Source: Marisediminitalea alba
GTDB lineage: Bacteria; Pseudomonadota; Gammaproteobacteria; Enterobacterales; Alteromonadaceae
Length of the DNA stretch: 64,000 nucleotides
Direction of reading: 5' to 3'
Assembly: GCF_002993365.1 (NCBI RefSeq)
Contig: NZ_PVNP01000054.1
Span: 20,180 to 84,179, forward strand
The position numbers were made by a program, and so were the translations under genes. Under the pieces are notes generated by a model. That model was not told the origin of the DNA. It worked only from the letters and a program-made list of their open reading frames with translations, and did not search any database. Positions 26,941 to 34,217 of this stretch are shown here, one piece after another (within the stretch, counting starts at the first letter, position 1; each line of letters starts with the position of its first letter).

Positions 26941-27705
26941 TCAGAAATAGTAATTTTGCGAATCAGGCGACGATTGGTTGAGATCGATTTTCACAGGCAT
27001 TAAGTCCAGTGCTTCAGCTATCGGGCGAACCCGCTCTAAATCACTGCCTAGCAAACGCAATACATCTTTTTCCAACTTCAGTTGGTCGGATACTTCTATC
27101 CCTTCAGGACTCGCTACTGTAAGCGAACACAGTGGTGGTAATTGACGCTTAAAGGCCAGTAACAGCAACAATGGCCACGGGCCATCATCAGTGTTAACAA
27201 TGCCAGCGCCTTCACCTGACACCATGCTGATTTGATTGGTACTAGGTAATCCGCTTTTGCAAAACCCTAATGACCATTCTCCAATCCTGACCTGGTTATC
27301 ATCAATAACAGCCAAGCCATAGGCTTCAAGCAGCTTTGCCATATCGAACAACGCTTTTTGCGCCAGCGATATTTGGCCATTGACGTCCTTGCGAGTACGA
27401 AACTCCCAACTGACGTTATTGGCGCACGCGACGCTATCAAGCGCATTTGATAGTTCAAATGGCCGCCCTTGATGATCAATGCCGACTTGTCCAACAAATC
27501 GATAACCCTTGTTGATTTTCTCATTGATTCTTCGGTCTGCTTCTGCGTTAGGATCAGTCGAGTCAATCAATCGCTGCTGCGACAATTGACCTGCTTTTCC
27601 AAACCGAACTTCAACCTCCTGGTTACCTGCTCCAACGTAAATAGCCCATTCTTTGGCTGTCCCATCAGAATGACTGTAACGGTAAAGAGCAAAGCACTTT
27701 TCCAT
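26941..27705 (-). CDS. WGR-like domain protein
   Basis: About 254 residues. The first about 70 residues (FALYRYSHSDGTAKEWAIYV, then VEVRFGKAGQLSQQ) look like a WGR-type beta domain, seen in PARP-family and bacterial DNA-associated proteins. The rest is unrecognised and ends in NYYF. TTG 27711 and ATG 27708 are also in frame. I prefer ATG 27705, 7 bp after GGAGG. The start overlaps the stop of the CobS-like gene, so the two are translationally coupled. A DNA-end or nick-binding role is a guess from the domain. Confidence 0.65.
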   Translation of the reverse strand: MEKCFALYRYSHSDGTAKEWAIYVGAGNQEVEVRFGKAGQLSQQRLIDSTDPNAEADRRINEKINKGYRFVGQVGIDHQGRPFELSNALDSVACANNVSWEFRTRKDVNGQISLAQKALFDMAKLLEAYGLAVIDDNQVRIGEWSLGFCKSGLPSTNQISMVSGEGAGIVNTDDGPWPLLLLLAFKRQLPPLCSLTVASPEGIEVSDQLKLEKDVLRLLGSDLERVRPIAEALDLMPVKIDLNQSSPDSQNYYF

Positions 27706-27707
27706 CA

Positions 27708-28667
27708 TCAATCCTCCCAGTGGTCACCGAAGACATCAGCGGCAATACGGTGAATGGCTTCTCGTTGCTCCAACTCAGCACGAGCCGTCAAAGACCGAAC
27801 CAGTGCATACTCCACTGCGTTAGGAGCACCTTTGAAAGCAAGTGTTAACTTTGCCCAGCGCACCAAGGTCCGAGTGGACATGGTGATACTAAGCTCAGCA
27901 CCGCCATCCGCGCCCCCAATAAAAAGACGACGAATGTCACCAGCCACTTTCACCATTTTTTGGCGAAAGACTTCTGGCAAGCCCGGCGCAACGTTCTCCA
28001 GAATGGCTTCCTCTACAGAAGGCTCTGCATAGGTCGCTTCGATGATTCTAAAGCGATCAAGAAAAGCCAAATTCTGTTGGAGCACACCTTGATACAAGCC
28101 CGTTTGGTCACCGCTGCCCGCACTGTTGCCGGTTGCGATAAAACGAAACTTGGTATGTGGCATGATGATCTCTCCGCCATTTTGTGCAATGACCAACGGG
28201 GCACCTTCCAAAATGTCATTGAGCCCAGCCAGTTCAGCAGGCTCAGCAAGATCCATTTCATTAATGATCAGCAAATGGCCATGCTTGACAGCCAGTGCCA
28301 GCGGTCCATATACAAAAGTCATGTTGCCATTAACCAGCGTGTGGTGACCGATAAGATCGGACAACTCCAATCGACCGTGCGCAGTAATTTGCTGAACAGG
28401 CCAATTCAATCGAGAAGCAACTTGGCAAATTAGCGAGGTCTTACCGCATCCAGTGGGGCCTGTAATATACAAACCGTCACCGTCTGGGTGAGACAAGAAC
28501 GCCAATACATCACGTAAGTCTTCTTTTCTAAAAACATACTCGTCCTTGCGAACGGGAATGTTTGGATGGGTAGTGTCGGCACTAAATCCTTCCAGAACGA
28601 AAGCATCAGGAGCCGGGACATTAAACGCTTGATTCACTTGAACCAAAAATGGGGATTGTTCAGTCAT
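27708..28667 (-). CDS. CobS/MoxR-like AAA+ ATPase
   Basis: 319 residues from ATG 28667. Walker A ITGPTGCGKTS, Walker B LLIINEMDLAEPAEL and sensor 1 RFIATGNSAGS place it in the MoxR/CobS clade of AAA+ ATPases, which act with VWA proteins to remodel targets. Partners are probably the CobT-like (23662) and DUF3150-like (25889) products. A longer frame to 28784 runs through the leader hairpins and lacks a ribosome site, so the shorter start is chosen. The substrate on the ICE is unknown. Confidence 0.85.
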   Translation of the reverse strand: MTEQSPFLVQVNQAFNVPAPDAFVLEGFSADTTHPNIPVRKDEYVFRKEDLRDVLAFLSHPDGDGLYITGPTGCGKTSLICQVASRLNWPVQQITAHGRLELSDLIGHHTLVNGNMTFVYGPLALAVKHGHLLIINEMDLAEPAELAGLNDILEGAPLVIAQNGGEIIMPHTKFRFIATGNSAGSGDQTGLYQGVLQQNLAFLDRFRIIEATYAEPSVEEAILENVAPGLPEVFRQKMVKVAGDIRRLFIGGADGGAELSITMSTRTLVRWAKLTLAFKGAPNAVEYALVRSLTARAELEQREAIHRIAADVFGDHWED

Positions 28668-28729
28668 GGTAAACCTCATCAGTTTTAACGAGGCCCCATG
28701 CCCCAACAGGGAATGAAGTCCCCGTCGGG
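28668..28729 (-). promoter_or_regulatory. Two-hairpin leader of the cobS-like gene
   Basis: Distal hairpin: CCCGACGGGGA (28729-28719) with TCCCTGTTGGG (28712-28702), 11 bp with G-U pairs. Proximal: CCTC (28693-28690) with GAGG (28677-28674), where GAGG is the ribosome site. The proximal stem is the shortest of the set. Member of the repeated leader family. Confidence 0.65.
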
Positions 28730-28876
28730 TGGTGTGTTGATTGTGGTATGGCTGTGTATGTAAGAGTTCAGCTCGCTCTATCATTCGTACCCAGCATTGG
28801 CTACGAGTGAAACTGCTTTCTAATGCACTCGATGTAAGCGCATGAGAAAGGAGCCGAAATCGGCTCCAAGTGAACG

Positions 28877-29893
28877 TTAAAAGTAAAATGAGCTCGGCGA
28901 GTCACCTGGCAGAACCAAGTTATCTTGCTCAAGACTGATTTTGATTGGTGTTTCAACGGGCTGCTCTGGCTTATTGGTGCTAATGCGCAACCGCTCTTGT
29001 GGCGCTTTTCGGTAAGCGGCTAAAACCTGTTCATCCAGCTCGCCTAACTTATCGGTGGCCAATTGCTTATAGTCCACCGTGCCCGCCATCATGTAGCGGC
29101 TGAGTTTGACCCCAGCATAGTCGGCATGAGCGTAGTTACCCATCATGGCGACCAATTTTGACTGAGCGTCTCGCATTTCCTCTTTCAAAGATTTAATGTG
29201 ATTTTCCAGTCGAACCACTTCGGCATGTGCTGAGCAATACTGTCGAGACAGTGATGTCCAGCGGTATTGGGCTTCACCCTTGGGAACAAAACAATCTTGC
29301 TCAGGGCATTTTGACGGTTCTTTTTTGGTCTGTACTAACTCCCAAAACTGAAGCGCTGTTTCTTGCAATTCAGTTAAGAACAATGCGTCTCGTTGTATTT
29401 CAAACTCAATCAGTTGATCCTCAAAATAGAAAACCAACCAACCTCGCGTGCTATTGGCGACCAGTATTTGGTGCTGTACTTGCACCCAATACAACTGGTA
29501 CGCCTCGCTTTGTTCTCGGTGAGCTTGCACATCCTCAAAAACTGACTGGCAAGGACATTTCAATTCAACGGGTTCGCCCGCATCGTTGATGCCATCAAAG
29601 CTGGCCCGAAAGATTGCGTTATGATCGGCTTCTGCACATAACGGCAGAAGAAAGTCATTGTGCGCATTCTCAAATGCTCGCCTTGCTTGAGGCTCCAACC
29701 GAATACCGCGAAGCACATTAGGATTATTCGACAGGTCTTCCGGTAATACGAATCCGGTTTTTTCTGCCCACAATCGCCAAGGTGTTTTGTAGGGTGAACG
29801 CCCCATAATAATTGGGGCTTCAGATGCCGTAACCCCTGCAATGCGCCACTGGTGCCATGCAGGAGTACGTTGTGATAGGTCGATAACCTTCAT
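28877..29893 (-). CDS. exo: Exo, lambda-type 5'-3' exonuclease (YqaJ fold)
   Basis: 338-residue alkaline exonuclease that resects double-strand ends to 3' single-stranded DNA for Bet annealing. The YqaJ motifs are visible: GVTASEAPIIMGRSPYKTPWRLWAEKTG (residues about 20-47), the catalytic FRASFDG...VELKCP (D, then E-x-K, about 113-133) and QAYQLYWVQVQHQILV (about 148-163). It is a known single-strand-annealing partner in SXT (s066). It ends in SSFYF. ATG 29893 follows AGGAGG. The 28730-28876 gap has no gene. Confidence 0.92.
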   Translation of the reverse strand: MKVIDLSQRTPAWHQWRIAGVTASEAPIIMGRSPYKTPWRLWAEKTGFVLPEDLSNNPNVLRGIRLEPQARRAFENAHNDFLLPLCAEADHNAIFRASFDGINDAGEPVELKCPCQSVFEDVQAHREQSEAYQLYWVQVQHQILVANSTRGWLVFYFEDQLIEFEIQRDALFLTELQETALQFWELVQTKKEPSKCPEQDCFVPKGEAQYRWTSLSRQYCSAHAEVVRLENHIKSLKEEMRDAQSKLVAMMGNYAHADYAGVKLSRYMMAGTVDYKQLATDKLGELDEQVLAAYRKAPQERLRISTNKPEQPVETPIKISLEQDNLVLPGDSPSSFYF

Positions 29894-29945
29894 ATTGCCT
29901 CCTTTGAGGGGAGACTCCCCCGAAGGAGAGAACTCCCCTTCAGGG
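29894..29945 (-). promoter_or_regulatory. Two-hairpin leader of exo
   Basis: Distal hairpin: CCCTGAAGGGG with CTCCTTCGGGG at 29945-29917 (11 bp with G-U pairs). Proximal: GTCTCC (29915-29910) with GGAGGC (29902-29897), 6 bp with one G-U. The 3' arm holds the AGGAGG ribosome site. Member of the repeated leader family. Confidence 0.78.
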
Positions 29946-29953
29946 TTAAGTGG

Positions 29954-30097
29954 TTACTTTGCAGCTTGCGCTAACGCTGTTTGGTGCTGAACAACACTTG
30001 CTTGAACCGAATCAATTGCCGCTTTACCGGCTTGAATCGAACCTACGACAAGGGCAACAACCAATACCAAGCGAAAAAGTGAGGCTGATTTAGTCAT
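29954..30097 (-). CDS. 47-aa single-membrane-segment protein between bet and exo
   Basis: Small frame with sequence MTKSASLFRLVLVVALVVGS at the start, then a hydrophilic helix (KAAIDSVQASVVQHQTALAQ). One predicted membrane or signal segment (residues 8-22). It fills the space between exo and bet, starts at ATG 30097 with GGAG upstream, and has its own full two-hairpin leader, which strongly supports expression. No relative that I recognise. Function unknown. Confidence 0.6.
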   Translation of the reverse strand: MTKSASLFRLVLVVALVVGSIQAGKAAIDSVQASVVQHQTALAQAAK

Positions 30098-30156
30098 GGA
30101 AGATCTCCAAAAAAAGACGAGACCTTCCCCCTGACGGGAGAATAATCCCGCCAGGG
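30098..30156 (-). promoter_or_regulatory. Two-hairpin leader of the 47-aa gene
   Basis: Distal hairpin: CCCTGGCGGGA (30156-30146) with TCCCGTCAGGG (30139-30129), 11 bp with one G-U. Proximal: GGAAGGTCTC (30128-30119) with GAGATCTTCC (30108-30099), 10 bp with one G-U. The GGAG ribosome site overlaps the 3' arm. Member of the repeated leader family and one of its strongest proximal stems. Confidence 0.82.
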
Positions 30157-30178
30157 TTAGTAGAATGAATGCATGGCG

Positions 30179-30997
30179 CTAAGAAGCTAAAGGCTGTGTG
30201 AGCGCTTTGGCTGCTTGTTGCTGTGCATTAAATATTTCTTGTTTCGCAAACGTCAGTTCAACACCTTGAAAATGTTCATTGGCATATTCCAATGCACTAT
30301 TCCAAGCGTTTGAAGCTTCCGCCCGCTCGATAAGCTTGTAAACAAGCCCTCGGGTTCGATCATCAACTTGCTCGGGTGGAATCACAGATGGCTCAACAAC
30401 ATATGTTGCTTGGCCTTCGATAATTCGCTCCGCTTCGTCTTGATCGAAAATTCCCACAAAGCCAAACGCAATGCGGGAACACTGGATCATGGATTTATGT
30501 CTTAGCATTCGCTTAGTGTGCGTCTGCCATGGACCATCTACACGGTAAGGGCCATTTTTGCCGTTACCTTCAAAAGGCGGTCGATAGACTTCATCCAGGT
30601 ATTCAGTGATTTTGACTGGGTGCGAACGGTCGCGCCGGTAGATGATGCATTCCATCCATTCCGGGCATTCTTTCGCGCCATCCAGTGAGACATTGTTTTC
30701 TGAAGTCTTAAACTCCATGCCATCAAACTGGTCGTGTTGATTGATGATGCGAGACCAGCCATCGACACCTACCACTGGAATAATCCCAGCTTGTTTATCA
30801 GGGAGTGCAAAAATCTCTTTGGTGAAAGGGTTCAAGCCGTACTGATCTGCAACCACCAAGAGCGCCATCATCTGCTCATTGGTCGGTGCACTACCGTCAC
30901 GTTGCTTAAATGCTGTTGCTTTTAGGGTATCGAACAACTTGTTTGGATCGACACTAAAGCGCTCAGCAAAGCGTTGGATTAGCTTTGGTTTTTCCAT
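30179..30997 (-). CDS. bet: Bet, RecT-family single-strand annealing protein
   Basis: 272-residue Bet/RecT-type recombinase that anneals complementary single strands made by Exo. The family core is visible: NEQMMALLVVADQYGLNPFTKEIFALPDK (about 40-68), VVGVDGWSRIINQHDQFDG (about 75-93) and KRMLRHKSMIQCSRIAFGF (about 155-173). SXT Bet/Exo are known to promote ICE recombination and hybrid formation. A TTG at 31012 is in frame, but ATG 30997 with GGAG upstream is preferred. Confidence 0.93.
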   Translation of the reverse strand: MEKPKLIQRFAERFSVDPNKLFDTLKATAFKQRDGSAPTNEQMMALLVVADQYGLNPFTKEIFALPDKQAGIIPVVGVDGWSRIINQHDQFDGMEFKTSENNVSLDGAKECPEWMECIIYRRDRSHPVKITEYLDEVYRPPFEGNGKNGPYRVDGPWQTHTKRMLRHKSMIQCSRIAFGFVGIFDQDEAERIIEGQATYVVEPSVIPPEQVDDRTRGLVYKLIERAEASNAWNSALEYANEHFQGVELTFAKQEIFNAQQQAAKALTQPLAS

Positions 30998-31057
30998 TAT
31001 GGACTCCGACAATCAAAGTGGGAGTCTGCCCCTGACGGGAAAGTACTCCCGACTGGG
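30998..31057 (-). promoter_or_regulatory. Two-hairpin leader of bet
   Basis: Distal hairpin at 31057-31029 (CCC..CGGGA with TCCCG..GGG, two mismatches). Proximal: GACTCC (31026-31021) with GGAGTC (31007-31002). GGAG in the 3' arm is the ribosome site of bet. Member of the repeated leader family. Confidence 0.75.
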
Positions 31058-31075
31058 TTAAAGGGTTTTGCTCGG

Positions 31076-31495
31076 TTAAAAATCTGGTTCAGGATAAGTT
31101 TGTGCCCAATTAGCTTGGGAGCCCGCATCATCCGCCGCTGATGGCTCAGATGCTTTGTTCACACTATCAAGAAGCAGAAACTCGTCCGCGGCCACTTCGG
31201 TCAATCGATGCTTAATGCCATCTTTCTCCCATGAGCGCGTGCGCTGAGGACCTTGAACAAAAAGCTTCGCTCCTTTTTGGATTAAATCTTTTGCTCTTAG
31301 CCCTAACTTAAATCCACCACGATCTCGAAAAACAACCCGATGCCATTCCGTATGCTCTTTGAGCTCATTGGATTGACGGTCACGCCATTTCTCAGAAGTG
31401 GCCAGCGAAATGCTGGTCACTAAATCACCTGATGGATAGGCTCGCGTCTCTGGCTCAGCGCCAACGTAGCCTATGAGTGTTACTTGGTTTTTCAT
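31076..31495 (-). CDS. ssb: Single-stranded DNA-binding protein
   Basis: 139-residue OB-fold protein that coats single-stranded DNA during recombination and transfer. The N-terminus NQVTLIGYVGAEPETRAYPSGDLVTSISLATSEKW and WHRVVFRD match SSB. The tail ends YPEPDF, near the acidic SSB tip (usually DDDIPF) that recruits partner proteins. It follows the 31511-31837 gene by 15 bp with GAGGAG before ATG 31495, and it has no hairpin leader, so it is probably translated from an open site. Confidence 0.92.
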   Translation of the reverse strand: MKNQVTLIGYVGAEPETRAYPSGDLVTSISLATSEKWRDRQSNELKEHTEWHRVVFRDRGGFKLGLRAKDLIQKGAKLFVQGPQRTRSWEKDGIKHRLTEVAADEFLLLDSVNKASEPSAADDAGSQANWAQTYPEPDF

Positions 31496-31510
31496 GATGT
31501 TCTCCTCGTC

Positions 31511-31837
31511 TTAGTTGAACTCTGTGCACACAGTTGCTTCTACCCGGCTGGGCAAAGAAGACTGACGACGCAGATAGGTTGGTATTTCGAGTAAAGCCAT
31601 GTCGTACTGATGTGGCTCTTTGTAAAACGCAGATGTCAAACGGGGCATACCAGGAGCTTTAGGCACTGCCATTGGACGACGTTTTGGTGTTGGTGTGAGC
31701 AATCGCTTGATTTGAGTAAGTACAAATCGAAACGGGCGCACGCTTTGACGAGCAAGCAATCGCAAAAGCGACCAGCTCAGTTTTGCAAGCAACATAATGC
31801 CTGCGATTTGGATAATAAATCCGAAGATATATTCCAT
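31511..31837 (-). CDS. Small membrane protein, first gene of the recombination block
   Basis: 108 residues with one N-terminal membrane segment (EYIFGFIIQIAGIMLLAKLSWSLL) and a basic stretch (KRLLTPTPKRRPMAVPKAP). Function unknown. It is the first gene of the leftward ssb-bet-exo block and carries the most complete two-hairpin leader. The ATG at 31837 follows AAGGAG. Confidence 0.65.
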   Translation of the reverse strand: MEYIFGFIIQIAGIMLLAKLSWSLLRLLARQSVRPFRFVLTQIKRLLTPTPKRRPMAVPKAPGMPRLTSAFYKEPHQYDMALLEIPTYLRRQSSLPSRVEATVCTEFN

Positions 31838-31901
31838 TGGTGACTCCTTAATTTGGTTGTGAAGGAGTCACACCCAACTGGGGAGAACTCCCCCAGTTGG
31901 G
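31838..31901 (-). promoter_or_regulatory. Two-hairpin leader of the 108-aa gene
   Basis: Distal hairpin: CCCAACTGGGG (31901-31891) with CCCCAGTTGGG (31883-31873), 11 bp perfect. Proximal: GTGACTCCTT (31871-31862) with AAGGAGTCAC (31849-31840), 10 bp perfect, two bases before the ATG. The whole AAGGAG ribosome site is the 3' arm. This is the clearest member of the family. Confidence 0.88.
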
Positions 31902-32204
31902 TGGTGAAAAGGCGAACCGCAAGGAACGCATGGTTGAGCATGTAAAAACATGCAGGCTATTTGTTTAAGGAGGCTAGCTACCTCTTAGTACCACTGAGAA
32001 AACTCAGCGGCGGGCTTCCTTTGAGCTCATGCTCTCAGGCGCAGATATCACTGAAACAGATCAGCAATATTTGATAGTCAGTGTAACCGTCTTATCCAGA
32101 CAGGATAGTTAGAAAGATGCTCAATTCTTCCACCTAGCTGAAAGGCCATTACCTCACAGAGGATTAGGCTAGGGACTGATTATTGTCATATCAGGAGCAA
32201 ACTT
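31902..32204. other. Divergent intergenic region upstream of the recombination block
   Basis: About 300 bp without a gene. It must hold the leftward promoter of the 108-aa/ssb/bet/exo block and the rightward promoter of the 32205 gene. Small hairpins are visible (CATGT, AAAA, ACATG near 31940; CTGAG, AAAA, CTCAG near 31990). The rightward gene has an AGGAG ribosome site just before 32205. I cannot fix -35/-10 boxes or SetCD sites with confidence. Confidence 0.5.
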
Positions 32205-32807
32205 ATGGCCCAAGCAAAACCCAATTATTCAAAACCCATCTTTGAACAATCATTCACAATTAACAGCTTACAGGCACAACGTGTCGTTGACCGTGTTTTT
32301 AGACGGACGGTCAGTGCGCTTTACGGAATCGATGTCATCCTGCGCATCATTGGCGATGAGAACGAAATTGATGAAGTGGAACAGATCATTAGCCAGTTGA
32401 TCGAGGATTGCGCTAAGGCGGTAGACAACGAACAATCTCGTTTGGACAAATTGATGGAGTCCAACGGCATCGATGAAGTACCTGACTACACCGACCCGAT
32501 TACCTTCAACGCTAAAATCAGCTCGCCTCAGGTTGGCCAGTTTGTCGGCTTAGTGCGCAAACTCGATTCGTTGATGATCTCAATGGACACACTCTGGTTA
32601 TCTAGCGTGCTTAGCAACAAGCAACGTGTTGATGGCAACTACGCATGGCAACAGCGCATTATCAAACTTGCACGACGCATTATTGATATCGAAATTCGAG
32701 CACGAAAATCAGCCCAAGCTAAGGGTAAAGAAGCAGAAGTTGAGCAAGCGGTGCCTTCGACCGATGACGATATCACTGAAGAGGAAACAGATACCCCCGC
32801 CAACTAG
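32205..32807 (+). CDS. DUF1845/AcaB-like conserved ICE protein (s063 position)
   Basis: 200 residues. It resembles the DUF1845 (TIGR03761-like) proteins of ICEs, some of which, such as AcaB of IncC plasmids, act as transcription regulators. The N-terminal part (FEQSFTINSLQAQRVVDRVFRRTVSALYGIDVIL) is the recognisable region and the C-terminus is acidic (TDDDITEEETD). It borders the traN-side hotspot and is transcribed away from the recombination block, as expected for SXT s063. The regulator role is inference from AcaB. Confidence 0.65.
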   Translation: MAQAKPNYSKPIFEQSFTINSLQAQRVVDRVFRRTVSALYGIDVILRIIGDENEIDEVEQIISQLIEDCAKAVDNEQSRLDKLMESNGIDEVPDYTDPITFNAKISSPQVGQFVGLVRKLDSLMISMDTLWLSSVLSNKQRVDGNYAWQQRIIKLARRIIDIEIRARKSAQAKGKEAEVEQAVPSTDDDITEEETDTPAN

Positions 32808-32820
32808 CCTCCCATCAACC

Positions 32821-32839
32821 AGCCCCTCTCGAAGGGGCT
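32821..32839 (+). terminator. Possible terminator after the DUF1845-like gene
   Basis: Perfect 7-bp stem AGCCCCT (32821-32827) / AGGGGCT (32833-32839) with a 5-base loop, 14 bp after the stop codon. The following TCTATATC is only weakly T-rich, so efficiency is uncertain. Confidence 0.5.
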
Positions 32840-32883
32840 CTATATCGCTATCCATGCTATCGGTAATGAGTTCAATAAACAGT

Positions 32884-32915
32884 ATACAATGTACGCATAA
32901 TGCAGTACATTGTAT
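32884..32915. promoter_or_regulatory. 11-bp inverted repeat, likely operator of the RHH gene
   Basis: Perfect arms ATACAATGTAC (32884-32894) and GTACATTGTAT (32905-32915) with a 10-bp spacer, 25 bp before the GTG start of the ribbon-helix-helix gene. Centre-to-centre distance is 21 bp, two helical turns, fitting two RHH dimers on one face. Likely autoregulation, which is inference. Confidence 0.7.
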
Positions 32916-32940
32916 TGCTTATTTATCATGGAGAAGCACA

Positions 32941-33120
32941 GTGTCGCGTTCCAAAGAAGAGACTTTGTCAATACGAACATCTAAAGAAATCAAGCTGTTG
33001 CTAAAAGCAGCAGCGGAAAAAGAACACCGCTCTCAAGCGTCTATGATAGAAATACTAATTTTAGATTATGCAAAATCGAATGGGCTAAGCCCCATCATAG
33101 CCTCAGATAATACTAAGTAG
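32941..33120 (+). CDS. Ribbon-helix-helix DNA-binding protein
   Basis: 59 residues from GTG 32941 (SRSKEETLSIRTSKEIKLLL...). The beta-strand ETLSIRTSKEIKLLLKAAA followed by HRSQASMIEILILDYAKSN is an Arc/CopG-type fold. A ribosome site GGAG at 32930-32933 lies 7 bp upstream. It is the first gene of the defence island, with a perfect palindrome just upstream, so it probably represses its own promoter and perhaps the AAA/protease genes. A longer frame from 32626 overlaps the DUF1845-like gene and is not credible. No toxin gene follows, so it is not a clear antitoxin. Confidence 0.68.
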   Translation: MSRSKEETLSIRTSKEIKLLLKAAAEKEHRSQASMIEILILDYAKSNGLSPIIASDNTK

Positions 33121-33230
33121 TTACGTCTGATTATTTTAAATCGTTATTAATATGATGAAATAATTAGTATTTAATACGATAAACGACTGAGTAATTCGAT
33201 TATAAATGAACATTGCAAAGGGGAATAATA

Positions 33231-34202
33231 GTGGCTAACGGTAAAATACTGAGACAGTTGATTAGGGCTGGAGCCATTGGTGATTCCGAGGCCTTTCGGC
33301 TTGCTTCAGAAGCTGTTATTCAAGATGAGCGTCAAAAGCAACATCACCTTCTTGCAAATGATCTTGAGCAGATATTGTATGGTGAGCATTTAAGACCGCT
33401 TAAACAAAATGGACGTAACGCTTTGCCTACTCCTCCTGTAGATAAAGAGCGAGGACTACCACTTTTAGATGTTCGACAAGCTCAGCGACCAATAGAAGAA
33501 ATGGTTTTACCTGAATCTAGTATCGCACCCATCGAGGAACTTCTTGAGGAACACCGCCGTGTCGATGTACTGAGAAGTTTTGGAATGAAGCCTTCTGGAA
33601 AAATTATTTTTCATGGTCCTCCAGGTTGCGGGAAAACCTTAGCAGCTGAGGTCATTGCTTTTGAGCTTGATTTACCTCTTGCAATTGTTCGTCTCGATGC
33701 GTTGGTATCTTCTTTTTTGGGTGAAACAGCCGCGAATCTTCGCAAAGTTTTTGATTTTGTTTCTGAACATTCTATGGTGGTTTTATTTGATGAATTTGAC
33801 GCCATAGGCAAAGAACGTTCTGACTCAGGTGAACATGGTGAGTTACGCCGCGTCGTTAACGCAGTGCTTCAGATGATGGACGCTTATCAAGGGAAGAGTC
33901 TAATTTTAGCAGCTACAAACCATGAGCACATTTTAGACAGTGCTATCTGGCGACGCTTCGATGAAAAAATTGACTTCCCATTACCTGATGAGCTGCAAAT
34001 ACAACAAATTCTTTCACTCAAATTGCGTGGTGTACGTCGCCAATTTGAGTTAGATGATAAATCTATCCTCGGGATATTTTCTACAAAGAGTGGCGCTGAT
34101 ATTGAACGTATTGTTCGTAGAGCAGTAAAAAGGATGATCCTACGTAGTCAGGAATTTTTGACCGTTAAGGACTTGAAGCAAGCAGCTTCTCGAGAAAGTT
34201 AA
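33231..34202 (+). CDS. ietA: AAA+ ATPase of an IetAS-type system
   Basis: 323 residues from GTG 33231, which has AAGGGG upstream (a TTG at 33213 is also in frame). Walker A FHGPPGCGKTLAAE near 125-138, Walker B VVLFDEFDAIGKE near 180-192, and the arginine-finger region IWRRFDEKIDFPLP near 243-256 define an AAA+ protein of the FtsH/CDC48-like clade. It lies 15 bp before a subtilisin-like protease. The pair matches IetA/IetS, first seen as a plasmid incompatibility locus in Agrobacterium and later listed among antiphage systems. The ATPase would present or control substrates for the protease. Confidence 0.75.
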   Translation: MANGKILRQLIRAGAIGDSEAFRLASEAVIQDERQKQHHLLANDLEQILYGEHLRPLKQNGRNALPTPPVDKERGLPLLDVRQAQRPIEEMVLPESSIAPIEELLEEHRRVDVLRSFGMKPSGKIIFHGPPGCGKTLAAEVIAFELDLPLAIVRLDALVSSFLGETAANLRKVFDFVSEHSMVVLFDEFDAIGKERSDSGEHGELRRVVNAVLQMMDAYQGKSLILAATNHEHILDSAIWRRFDEKIDFPLPDELQIQQILSLKLRGVRRQFELDDKSILGIFSTKSGADIERIVRRAVKRMILRSQEFLTVKDLKQAASRES

Positions 34203-34217
34203 AAAAAGGGACTAGGA

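Noticed and set aside
23662..28667. Cobalamin biosynthesis genes
   Set aside because: CobS/CobT similarity is only to the MoxR/VWA fold. No other cobalamin gene is present and the context is DNA recombination.
23580..31901. Reading the repeated GC-rich hairpins as rho-independent terminators or a CRISPR array
   Set aside because: They have no T runs after the distal stem, lie just before genes, and the proximal stems pair with ribosome sites. Spacing is gene-length and sequences differ, so they are not CRISPR repeats.
32626..33120. 164-residue plus-strand frame ending with the RHH gene
   Set aside because: Its first 105 residues overlap the DUF1845-like gene in another frame. Only the last 59 residues, from GTG 32941 with a good ribosome site, look like a real protein.
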